From positions 1 to 39,457 of the forward strand of contig NZ_CAMFJS010000035.1 in assembly GCF_945956965.1 (NCBI RefSeq): a DNA stretch of 39,457 bases, read 5' to 3'. Below the pieces are notes generated by a model that worked only from the letters and a program-made list of their open reading frames with translations, had not been told where the DNA came from and did not search any database. Below, piece by piece: positions 19,264 to 28,653 of the stretch (positions within the stretch are counted from its first letter, which is position 1; every line of letters starts with the position of its first letter). A program made the position numbers and the translations under genes. The stretch comes from an uncultured Roseateles sp. (GTDB lineage: Bacteria > Pseudomonadota > Gammaproteobacteria > Burkholderiales > Burkholderiaceae_C).

Positions 19264-20955
19264 TCAGTCGACCGCGATGGCCGCGCGTGCCACGCTAAGC
19301 TGGCCTTTGCCGGCCGCCCGGTTCAGGCCTGAGACCACAGCTTTGAGCGAGGCCGACACGATATTGGCATCGACGCCCACGCCGAAGAGCGTCAAGCTCT
19401 CGCCAATGCGCAATTCCAGATAGGCCACGGCGCGGGCATTGGCGCCGCTGCCAATCGCGTGTTCGTGATAGTCCAGCACCCGCACGGCGGCGCCGAGCTG
19501 GCGGCTCAAGCCGGCAACAAAGGCATCGATGGGACCGGTGCCCTGTCCGTCGATTTGCAGCGTTTGGCCGGCCACTTGCGCTTGGCCGCGCAAGCTGGCG
19601 ATGCCGCCCGCCGCTTCACTCAGCTGCGCCTGCACGCTGGTGCTGGCCAGGCCGTATTCGCCTTCAAAAATACCCCACAGATCGGCGGCGGACAACTCCT
19701 TGCCAGCGTCATCCATCACCGCCTGAACCACCTGGCTGAATTCAATTTGCAGGCGGCGCGGCAACTCCAGGCCGTACTCGGTTTCCAGCAAATAGGAGAT
19801 GCCGCCCTTGCCCGACTGGCTGTTGACGCGGATCACCGCGTCGTAGCTGCGACCCAAGTCCTTGGGGTCGATGGGCAGATAAGGCATGTCCCACAGATCA
19901 CCCTCGTTGCGGGCGGCAAAGGCTTTTTTGATCGCGTCCTGGTGCGAGCCCGAGAAGGAGGTGTAGACCAGATCGCCCACATAAGGATGGCGCGGATGCA
20001 CGCTGAGCTGATTGCAATGCTCAACACAGCGGCGCACCTCATCGATGTCAGAGAAATCCAGCTGCGGGTGTACGCCCTGGGTGTAGAGATTCAGCGCGAT
20101 ATTGACCAGGTCGACATTGCCGGTGCGCTCGCCATTGCCGAACAAGCAGCCTTCGATGCGGTCGGCCCCGGCCATCAGCGCAAACTCACCCGCCGCCGTG
20201 CCGGTGCCGCGGTCGTTATGCGGATGGACCGACAAGATGATGGAATCACGGCGCGCCAGATGGCGATCCATCCACTCGACCATATCGGCAAAGATATTGG
20301 GCGTGGAATGCTCCACCGTGGCAGGCAGGTTGATGATGCATTTGCGCTCGGGCGTCGCACCCCAGGCCTCGGTCACGGCATCCACCACCTGCTTGGAAAA
20401 AGCCAGCTCGGTGCCAGAGAACATCTCGGGCGAGTACTGGAAAACAAACTCGGTATCCGCCTGCGCAGCAGCCAGTTCACGCACCATGCGGGTGTGATGA
20501 GTAGCAAGCTCGACGATCTGCGCCTCATCCAGCCCCAGCACCACCCGGCGCATCACCGGCGCCACGGCGTTGTAAAGATGGACGATGACGCGGCGCGCGC
20601 CGATCAGCGATTCAAAAGTGCGCTCAATCAGGGGCTGGCGCGCCTGCGTCAGGACCTGGATCGTCACATCCTCAGGGATATGGTTTTGCTCGATCAGCAG
20701 GCGCACAAAATCAAAATCAGCCTGCGAAGCGGAGGGGAAGCCGACCTCGATCTCCTTGAAGCCGATCTTCACCAGCATCTGGAACATGCGCAGCTTGCGC
20801 TGCGGATCCATGGGCTCGATCAAGGCCTGGTTGCCATCGCGCAGATCGGTGCTCAGCCACAGCGGCGCCTGCGTCAGCTGGGCATCGGGCCAAGTCCGGT
20901 CGGGCAAGGCGATGGGGGCAAAAGCGCGGTACTTGGTCTGTGGCTGCTTCAACAT
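19264..20955 (-). CDS. leuA: 2-Isopropylmalate synthase, long type (LeuA type 2)
   Basis: This is a second isopropylmalate synthase, 563 residues, of the long LeuA type otherwise known from actinobacteria and fungi. Its N-terminus [17 protein letters not shown] is typical of that type. Catalytic motifs are [20 protein letters not shown] (metal histidines) and GNGERTGN, each differing from the neighbouring leuA. A C-terminal regulatory domain ends [21 protein letters not shown]. The ATG at 20955 is preceded by TCTGGAG. A longer frame to 21027 would run through the terminator stem and is rejected. It is the first structural gene after the leucine attenuator leader. Two different leuA types side by side is unusual. 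Confidence 0.94.
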   Translation of the reverse strand: MLKQPQTKYRAFAPIALPDRTWPDAQLTQAPLWLSTDLRDGNQALIEPMDPQRKLRMFQMLVKIGFKEIEVGFPSASQADFDFVRLLIEQNHIPEDVTIQVLTQARQPLIERTFESLIGARRVIVHLYNAVAPVMRRVVLGLDEAQIVELATHHTRMVRELAAAQADTEFVFQYSPEMFSGTELAFSKQVVDAVTEAWGATPERKCIINLPATVEHSTPNIFADMVEWMDRHLARRDSIILSVHPHNDRGTGTAAGEFALMAGADRIEGCLFGNGERTGNVDLVNIALNLYTQGVHPQLDFSDIDEVRRCVEHCNQLSVHPRHPYVGDLVYTSFSGSHQDAIKKAFAARNEGDLWDMPYLPIDPKDLGRSYDAVIRVNSQSGKGGISYLLETEYGLELPRRLQIEFSQVVQAVMDDAGKELSAADLWGIFEGEYGLASTSVQAQLSEAAGGIASLRGQAQVAGQTLQIDGQGTGPIDAFVAGLSRQLGAAVRVLDYHEHAIGSGANARAVAYLELRIGESLTLFGVGVDANIVSASLKAVVSGLNRAAGKGQLSVARAAIAVD

Positions 20956-20997
20956 GGGGAATGCTCCAGAGTGATTGATTTGCAACCCACAGACACG

Positions 20998-21037
20998 AAA
21001 AAAGAAACGGCCCGCTGCAGATTGCATACGGGCCGTT
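20998..21037 (-). terminator. Intrinsic terminator in the leuA leader (attenuator)
   Basis: On the minus strand a perfect 9-bp stem AACGGCCCG/CGGGCCGTT with a 14-base loop is followed immediately by TTCTTTTTTCG. It lies 36 bases after the leader-peptide stop and 42 bases before the leuA start. A terminator inside a 5' leader, after a leucine-codon-rich peptide, is the hallmark of transcription attenuation. Confidence 0.88.
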
Positions 21038-21073
21038 GAGATCAGATTGACGTTCTTGTAGAGACGCGCGCGA

Positions 21074-21130
21074 TCACCGAACCCGTGGGGTTCCTAGTAG
21101 TAGACCGAGCATGTTCAACGAGAAATTCAT
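21074..21130 (-). CDS. leuL: Leucine leader peptide of the attenuator
   Basis: The 18-codon frame reads [18 protein letters not shown]. Five residues are leucine, with three consecutive CTA codons (21103-21095), a rare leucine codon in GC-rich genomes. An internal ATG at 21112 could start a 12-residue version. No strong ribosome site is seen. If transcription starts near 21131, the first ATG would be at or near the 5' end (leaderless). GAACCC and GGGTTC at the end of the frame (21093-21079) form a hairpin. ACGGGTT (21086-21080) can instead pair, with two G-U pairs, with GGCCCGT of the terminator's 5' arm. Ribosome stalling at the CTA codons would cover GAACCC and favour the second pairing. 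Coding potential and folding are read directly; the mechanism is inferred from the known enterobacterial leu operon. Confidence 0.75.
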   Translation of the reverse strand: MNFSLNMLGLLLGTPRVR

Positions 21131-21137
21131 AGCGCCG

Positions 21138-21146
21138 AATATAGCA
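21138..21146 (-). promoter_or_regulatory. Extended -10 promoter for the leu leader
   Basis: TGCTATATT on the minus strand fits the extended -10 form TGnTATAAT with one mismatch. No good -35 is visible 17 bases upstream, which is normal for extended -10 promoters or for activator-dependent ones. The expected transcript start is near 21131, at the leader ATG. Confidence 0.5.
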
Positions 21147-21149
21147 CGC

Positions 21150-21165
21150 AAGCGCCCAGGCGCTT
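21150..21165. repeat. Inverted repeat at the -35 position of the leu promoter
   Basis: AAGCGCCCAGGCGCTT is a perfect inverted repeat with 7-base arms and a 2-base centre. It lies 12 bases past the pssA stop and covers where the -35 box would be. It could be a regulator site or a hairpin at the pssA 3' end; there is no T tract. Confidence 0.5.
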
Positions 21166-21176
21166 GGCGCACAAGC

Positions 21177-22019
21177 TTATTGATGCAAGCCCTTTTCATC
21201 GGGCTCATCTGTCGAGGTGGCAATCACGCTGACAGGCTTACCCTTGAGTTTTTTGTAGGTGTAGACCGCGTAACCCGACAGGCCGTAGAGGCAGAACAAG
21301 AAGAACAGCACCCGCGGCGGATCGATATTGATCACCGCGATCAAAAGCGCAATCGCCACGATCACGATGAAGGGCACCGAACGCTTGAAGCTCACATCCT
21401 TGAAGCTGTAGAAGGGCACGTTGGTGACCATGGTCAGGCCGGCATACAGCGTGACCGCAAACACCAGCCAAGCCTGCGTGGGCTGGGCATGCACATTCTT
21501 GAAGCCGGCTTCATCCATCACCCACACCAAGCCGGCCAGAATGGCCGCCGCCGCCGGGCTGGGCAAGCCCTGGAAGAAGCGCTTATCGACCACGGCTAGA
21601 TTGGTATTGAAGCGAGCTAGGCGCAAGGCCGCGGCGGCGCAATACACAAAGGAGGCGAACCAGCCCCATTTACCCAGGCCTTGCAGGCCCCAGATGTACA
21701 TGATCAAGGCAGGCGCAGCGCCAAAAGACACCATGTCGGAGAGGCTGTCCATCTGCTCGCCGAAGGTGCTTTGGGTGTTGGTCATGCGGGCCACGCGCCC
21801 GTCCAGGCTGTCCAGCACCATAGCGCTGAAAATGCCGAAGGCGGACTGCTCGAAGCGCCCGTTCATCGCCATCACGATGGCGTAGAAGCCGCTGAACAGG
21901 GCCGCCAGCGTGAACAGATTGGGCAGGATGTAAATGCCCTTGCGACGCGGGCGCAGGGGTTCTTGGAGTTCGGTGTTGTCGTCTTCGGGAAGATCGACGG
22001 AGGTCTTTGGCTCAGTCAT
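21177..22019 (-). CDS. pssA: CDP-diacylglycerol-serine O-phosphatidyltransferase
   Basis: Phosphatidylserine synthase joins CDP-diacylglycerol and serine at the inner membrane, the first step to phosphatidylethanolamine. The protein has 280 residues from the ATG at 22019. The CDP-alcohol phosphotransferase signature is complete: DSLDGRVAR, then FGEQMDSLSD, matching D-x2-DG-x2-AR-x8-G-x3-D-x3-D. About eight hydrophobic segments follow. This is the membrane type (type II), not the E. coli-type PssA. An in-frame TTG three codons upstream is an alternative start. pssA between ilvC and leuA is a known Burkholderiales arrangement, usually with psd next to it, but psd is absent here. A terminator after ilvC suggests pssA relies on read-through or its own promoter. 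Confidence 0.94.
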   Translation of the reverse strand: MTEPKTSVDLPEDDNTELQEPLRPRRKGIYILPNLFTLAALFSGFYAIVMAMNGRFEQSAFGIFSAMVLDSLDGRVARMTNTQSTFGEQMDSLSDMVSFGAAPALIMYIWGLQGLGKWGWFASFVYCAAAALRLARFNTNLAVVDKRFFQGLPSPAAAAILAGLVWVMDEAGFKNVHAQPTQAWLVFAVTLYAGLTMVTNVPFYSFKDVSFKRSVPFIVIVAIALLIAVINIDPPRVLFFLFCLYGLSGYAVYTYKKLKGKPVSVIATSTDEPDEKGLHQ

Positions 22020-22050
22020 GGGGCGCAAGGATACAGCAGACGGGCCATGG

Positions 22051-22083
22051 AAAAAGCCGCGTGGCCTGCTGGCGCACGCGGCT
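22051..22083 (-). terminator. Intrinsic terminator after ilvC
   Basis: On the minus strand a 9-bp stem AGCCGCGTG/CACGCGGCT with an 11-base loop is followed by TTTTT (the last stem T included). It begins 24 bases past the ilvC stop and lies 32 bases before the pssA start, so it ends most of the ilvIHC transcript. Confidence 0.88.
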
Positions 22084-22106
22084 CTCGGCGCTGGTGAGAT
22101 CAGTGC

Positions 22107-23670
<1,564 letters not shown>

Positions 23671-23697
23671 TTGACTCGTCCTTCGCGCTCTTCAAAC

Positions 23698-23715
23698 CGG
23701 CAGCGGTAACTGCCG
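23698..23715. repeat. Hairpin 1 in the ilvI-ilvH gap
   Basis: CGGCAG and CTGCCG form a 6-bp stem around the loop CGGTAA (plus-strand reading). It is 28 bases before the ilvH start. No T tract follows on the minus strand. The same loop occurs in the second hairpin of this gap. Confidence 0.5.
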
Positions 23716-23784
23716 ATTCTTGGCCACGCTCTTCGATTGATGGGAGTAGGTGTCCGAACTCGAAATCTGGTTTGCCGGGCCATT

Positions 23785-23809
23785 GGCCGTGCGCGGTAAC
23801 GCAGCGGCC
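23785..23809. repeat. Hairpin 2 in the ilvI-ilvH gap
   Basis: GGCCGTGCG pairs with CGCAGCGGCC (one bulged G) around the loop CGGTAA, giving a 9-bp stem. It lies 20 bases past the ilvI stop. It may stabilise or process the mRNA, or attenuate read-through to ilvH. Confidence 0.5.
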
Positions 23810-23828
23810 CCAGCCCCGCTCACAAGAC

Positions 23829-25622
23829 TCAGAGGTCTTCGGACCCCAGGCGCATTTCGGAAATGCCCTTGCCGGCCTGCACCATGGGCCAGACGTTCTC
23901 AGTCTGGTCGGTGCGGATGTCCAGAAAGACCGTGCGGTCTTTCAAGCGGATGGCCTCTTTCAAAGCGCCTTCCACATCTTCGGGCCGGGTCACCAAGAGG
24001 CCCACATGTCCATAGGCTTCGGCCAGCTTGACGAAGTCAGGCAGCGCTTCCATATAGCTGTGGGAGTAGCGGCCGCCGTAATCCAGCTCTTGCCACTGCC
24101 GCACCATGCCTAGATAGCGGTTATTCAAGGCGACGATCTTGACCGGCGTCTTGTACTGCTGGCAGGTGGACAGCTCCTGAATGCACATCTGGATCGAGCC
24201 TTCGCCCGTCACGCAGAACACATCCGATTCCGGCTTGGCCAGCTTGATGCCCATGGCGTAGGGCAGGCCCACGCCCATGGTGCCCAGACCGCCGGAGTTG
24301 ATCCAGCGGCGCGGCTGCTCAAAGCGGTAGTACTGCGCCGCCCACATCTGGTGCTGGCCCACATCGGAGGTGATGTAGGTGTCGCGATCCTTGGTCAGGC
24401 GGCACAGGGTCTCGACCACCATCTGCGGCTTGATGACCTCGGTGGACGGTTTGTAGACCAGGCAATCCTTGCGGCGCCATTCATTGATCTGGCTCCACCA
24501 GGCGTTGATGGCGGCCGAATCCGGCAAGGCGCGTGCTTCCTTGATCTGGAAGATCAATTCCTGCAGCACATCCTTCACATCGCCGACGATGGGGATGTCG
24601 ACCTTGACCCGCTTGGAGATCGACGAAGGGTCGATGTCCACATGGATGATCTTGCGCTCAACGGAAGCGAAATGGGCGGGGTTGCCAATCACCCGGTCGT
24701 CGAAACGCGCGCCCACGGCCAGCAGAACATCGCAGTTCTGCATGGTCATATTGGCTTCGAAGGTGCCGTGCATGCCCAGCATGCCGAGGAACTTGGGATC
24801 GCTGGCCGCCGTGGCACCCAGGCCCATCAAGGTATTGGTGACCGGGTAGCCCAGCAGATCGGTCAGCTCGCGCAACTCGGCGCAGGCTTCACCCAGGATG
24901 ACGCCGCCGCCCGAATAGATATAAGGGCGCTTGGCCTGCAGCAGCAGTTGCACGGCTTTGCGGATCTGGCCGGAGTGGCCTTTGCGCACCGGGTTGTAGC
25001 TGCGCATCTCCACATGCTGTGGGTAGGCGAAATTAGGCAGTTTGGCCATCGAGACATCCTTGGGGATGTCCACCACCACCGGGCCGGGGCGGCCGGTGCG
25101 GGCGATGTGGAAGGCCTTCTTCATGGTCGTGGCCAAGTCACGCACATCCTTGACCAGGAAGTTGTGCTTGACGATGGGCCGGGTGATGCCGACGGTGTCG
25201 CATTCCTGGAAGGCGTCCAGGCCGATGGCGGGTGTCGGCACCTGGCCGGTCACGATCACCATCGGGATCGAGTCCATATAGGCGGTGGCGATGCCGGTGA
25301 TGGCATTGGTCACGCCAGGGCCCGAGGTCACCAGCGCCACGCCGACATTGCCGGTGGCACGGGCATAGCCGTCAGCGGCATGCACGGCAGCTTGCTCATG
25401 GCGCACCAGAACATGCTGGATGGTCTCTTGCTTGAAGAGTGCGTCGTAGATGTAGAGCACCGCGCCGCCTGGGTAGCCCCAAAGGTACTGAACACCTTCG
25501 GACTGCAGACAACGAATCAACGCTTCGGAGCCATTGAGCTCAGACGAGGTCGAATAGTTCGGGGGAGTAATGTGCGACTGTGCCGCGGAGGCACGCTTGA
25601 AGTCCGCGCTTTGCAATTCCAT
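23829..25622 (-). CDS. ilvI: Acetolactate synthase, large catalytic subunit
   Basis: A thiamine-diphosphate enzyme making acetolactate from pyruvate, the first common step to valine, leucine and isoleucine. At 597 residues it has an N-terminal extension of about 25 residues before GSEALIRCLQSEGV. The catalytic glutamate is in VRHEQAAVHAADGYARA. The cofactor motif reads VTGEGSIQMCIQELS through NN (the GDG-type motif with Glu). The FAD-contact region FDDRVIGNP is intact. The ATG at 25622 is preceded by AAAGG. It heads the ilvI-ilvH-ilvC operon and is divergent from the ECF sigma gene with 183 bases between. Confidence 0.97.
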   Translation of the reverse strand: MELQSADFKRASAAQSHITPPNYSTSSELNGSEALIRCLQSEGVQYLWGYPGGAVLYIYDALFKQETIQHVLVRHEQAAVHAADGYARATGNVGVALVTSGPGVTNAITGIATAYMDSIPMVIVTGQVPTPAIGLDAFQECDTVGITRPIVKHNFLVKDVRDLATTMKKAFHIARTGRPGPVVVDIPKDVSMAKLPNFAYPQHVEMRSYNPVRKGHSGQIRKAVQLLLQAKRPYIYSGGGVILGEACAELRELTDLLGYPVTNTLMGLGATAASDPKFLGMLGMHGTFEANMTMQNCDVLLAVGARFDDRVIGNPAHFASVERKIIHVDIDPSSISKRVKVDIPIVGDVKDVLQELIFQIKEARALPDSAAINAWWSQINEWRRKDCLVYKPSTEVIKPQMVVETLCRLTKDRDTYITSDVGQHQMWAAQYYRFEQPRRWINSGGLGTMGVGLPYAMGIKLAKPESDVFCVTGEGSIQMCIQELSTCQQYKTPVKIVALNNRYLGMVRQWQELDYGGRYSHSYMEALPDFVKLAEAYGHVGLLVTRPEDVEGALKEAIRLKDRTVFLDIRTDQTENVWPMVQAGKGISEMRLGSEDL

Positions 25623-25649
25623 ATAAAACCTTTGTGAATTTCTCTAACG

Positions 25650-25677
25650 AAAAACCATCGGTGCTCCTTCTCGCACC
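25650..25677 (-). promoter_or_regulatory. Hairpin plus T run in the ilvI leader, with a 4-codon mini-frame
   Basis: On the minus strand GGTGC/GCACC (25677-25673 with 25664-25660) close an 8-base loop that contains AAGGAG. Five bases after that Shine-Dalgarno-like motif comes ATG GTT TTT CGT TAG (M-V-F-R), whose T run could also serve a weak terminator. It lies about 30-55 bases before the ilvI start. No branched-chain-codon-rich leader peptide was found, so a classic attenuator is not supported. Confidence 0.3.
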
Positions 25678-25805
25678 CTTGTGAGGTGGACTCGGAACCT
25701 GCGCAATCAAAAAACATGGCGCCCCGGTTGGGCAGCCAGCTTGAGACCAGAAAATTCATTGTGCGAAGCAGCATTATGCACTGAGTTCGCACAGCCCCGG
25801 CTGGA

Positions 25806-26444
25806 GTGACTAGTCAATTCGCTTGGAATGCGATACTGCGACCCTATTTGCCAGCAGCGGGTTCGCCCCTTTCCTCCTTGGCCACCGACAAAGAACTCAA
25901 CGATTTCCTGAAAAGCGTGGACCGCCGCGCCTTCAAACGCACCGTCTATTTGGTGCGTGACGATGATGGCGCGCTGGACATCGTCCAAGACGCCATGATC
26001 AAGCTGGCGGAAAAGTACTTCGACCGCCCGGCGGCCGAGCTGCCGCTGTTGTTTCAGCGCATCTTGTCGAACGCGACCATGGATTGGTTCCGCCGGCGCA
26101 AGACGCGCACGGCCGTCATGCAGAACATGTCGGACTTCGAGTCCAACGACCCCGACAGTGATTTCGACCTGATGCAAATGCTGGACAGCCAGGATGGCGG
26201 TCTGGGCGCGCTCAGCGCGGCCGACGAGGTTTCGCGGGTGCAGATCTTGCATGCGATCGAAGCCGAGGTGGCCGAATTACCCGAACGTCAACGCGAAGCC
26301 TTCCTGCTGCGTTACTGGGAGGAGTTGGACGTCGCAGAGACGGCCGCCGTCATGGGTTGCTCGGAAGGCAGCGTTAAAACGCACTGCTCGCGCGCCACCC
26401 ATTCATTGGCAAAATCGTTGAAGGCCAAGGGAATCACACTATGA
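25806..26444 (+). CDS. ECF-type RNA polymerase sigma factor
   Basis: A group 4 (extracytoplasmic function) sigma factor. Region 2 covers FKRTVYLVRDDDGALDIVQDAM through ATMDWFRRRK, contacting the -10 element. Region 4 covers LPERQREAFLLRYWEELDVAETAAVMGCSEGSVKTHCSRA, a helix-turn-helix for the -35. The 212-residue length includes an extra N-terminal stretch. GTG at 25806 is used here, but TTG at 25878 (giving ATDKELNDFLKSV, like relatives) is a serious alternative. Neither has a clean ribosome site. Its stop overlaps the start of the next gene (ATGA). It heads a four-gene coupled unit with DUF3619, DUF3106 and RDD genes. Confidence 0.9.
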   Translation: MTSQFAWNAILRPYLPAAGSPLSSLATDKELNDFLKSVDRRAFKRTVYLVRDDDGALDIVQDAMIKLAEKYFDRPAAELPLLFQRILSNATMDWFRRRKTRTAVMQNMSDFESNDPDSDFDLMQMLDSQDGGLGALSAADEVSRVQILHAIEAEVAELPERQREAFLLRYWEELDVAETAAVMGCSEGSVKTHCSRATHSLAKSLKAKGITL

Positions 26445-26890
26445 GTACAACAACACATTTCGCGCAGGAGCTGGACGCCCGCGTGGCACGCTTTGGCCTC
26501 AGCGTTGCGGCCAGCCTGAGCGAGGCGAACGACACCCTGCCCCACGATATTTCCGAGCGCCTGCGCGTCGCGCGCGATCAAGCCATGCTGCGCGCCCGCT
26601 CAGCCCGTGCCACCCAGGTGCAATTGGCACCCAAAACGGTGCAGAACACAGTCCAAATGGGCGCCACTTTGGCACTGGGCGGCGGCCCCTCGCCGCGCTG
26701 GCTCAAGTTCGCCTCGGTTTTGCCCTTGCTGATGCTGGTGCTGGGCTTGGCACTGATTCAGCAAAGCCAGTGGTACCAGCAGATCAATGCCTCGGCCGAG
26801 GTCGATACCGCCTTGCTGTCCGACCATCTGCCGCCCGCTGCCTACAGCGACCCTGGTTTCACGGAATTTCTGAGCGAAGAGCAACAGTGA
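26441..26890 (+). CDS. DUF3619 family protein, probable membrane partner of the sigma factor
   Basis: A 149-residue protein of the DUF3619 family seen next to ECF sigma genes in betaproteobacteria. The N-terminal half (about 1-85) is soluble and charged, with FAQELDARVARFGLSVAASLSEA near the start. One membrane helix follows at about residues 93-108 (FASVLPLLMLVLGLALI). The short C-terminal part would be periplasmic. That layout and its coupling to the sigma gene by ATGA overlap suit an anti-sigma factor, but no recognised anti-sigma domain is visible. Function is therefore inference from topology and context. Confidence 0.82.
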   Translation: MSTTTHFAQELDARVARFGLSVAASLSEANDTLPHDISERLRVARDQAMLRARSARATQVQLAPKTVQNTVQMGATLALGGGPSPRWLKFASVLPLLMLVLGLALIQQSQWYQQINASAEVDTALLSDHLPPAAYSDPGFTEFLSEEQQ

Positions 26891-26903
26891 TGATGGGTAT
26901 TGC

Positions 26904-27727
26904 ATGAGAGAGTCCGCTATCGCCTTTGCACTCGTTTTCACGCCATGGCTGAGTTGGGCCCAGGTCAGTGACGGCGCTTCCGCCCCCGTGGCAGCGCCAA
27001 GCGTCGGTGTCGCCGTCGCCGCCAGTGCGGCACCGGCAACAGCGCCAGCACCCAGCTTGACTGCGTCGAGCCCGATCTCAGTCAAGCCCGCGCCCCTGCC
27101 GCGCACCACCAGTTCGCCTCTTTTGTCCGCCCCAGTGTGGAAGAACCTGAGCGCGGCTCAGCAATCGGCCTTGCAGCCGCTGGAGCGGGACTGGAACAAG
27201 ATGGACGACTTCGGACGCAGCAAATGGCTGGAAATTGCGGCCCGCTACCCTGCCCTGCCCGCGGCGGAGCAGAGCCGCATGCAAGAGCGCATGCACAGCT
27301 GGGCCCGCATGAGCCCGGCCGAGCGCCAGCAAGCGCGCCTGAGCTTCCAAGATGCGCAGCAACTCAAGCCAGACGCTCGCCAGGCCAAATGGGAGGCCTA
27401 TCAGGCTCTGACGCCCGAACAGCGCCAGGCTTTGACCGAAAAGGCCATCAGCAAGCAGATCAAGCGACCGGCCGGGGCTGAGCAGCCAGAAGCCGGCGCT
27501 CAGCAACAAGCCAAGTCCAACCTGATCCCTGCCACCAGCAAGGGCTTGCCGAATCGCTCGGTGGCGCCTGCCGTGGTGCAGGCCAAGTCGGGCGCCAGCA
27601 CAGTGCTGATCAACCAGCGCCTGAGCCAGCCCAGCCATCAGCAAGCCGGCCAGACCAAGGTGTTCGCCGACCCCAGCCTGGTAGACAGCAAGACCCTCTT
27701 GCCCAAGCGAACCCCGCCCACCCAGCA

Positions 27728-27731
<4 letters not shown>
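26904..27731 (+). CDS. DUF3106 family secreted or periplasmic protein
   Basis: A 275-residue protein with an N-terminal signal peptide (MRESAIAFALVFTPWLSWA, cleaved before QVSD). A low-complexity Ala/Pro/Ser stretch (about 25-70) follows. The DUF3106 core (about 78-180) contains repeated helical motifs WKNLSAAQQSALQPLERDW, RMQERMHSWARMSPAERQQAR and WEAYQALTPEQRQAL. The tail is rich in Gln, Lys and Pro. The repeated 'LSPEQR'-like helices recall CpxP/Spy-type periplasmic sensor-chaperones, but I see no firm homology. It lies 13 bases after the DUF3619 gene and overlaps the RDD gene by ATGA. Confidence 0.82.

Positions 27732-28653
<922 letters not shown>

Noticed and set aside
20956-21027. 24-codon N-terminal extension of the long leuA
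   Set aside because: It begins in the attenuator terminator stem and lacks conservation. The ATG at 20955 has a ribosome site.
25517-25792. 91-codon frame across the ilvI leader as a leader peptide
   Set aside because: It is not rich in Ile, Leu or Val codons in runs and continues far into ilvI in another frame, so it does not fit an attenuation peptide.
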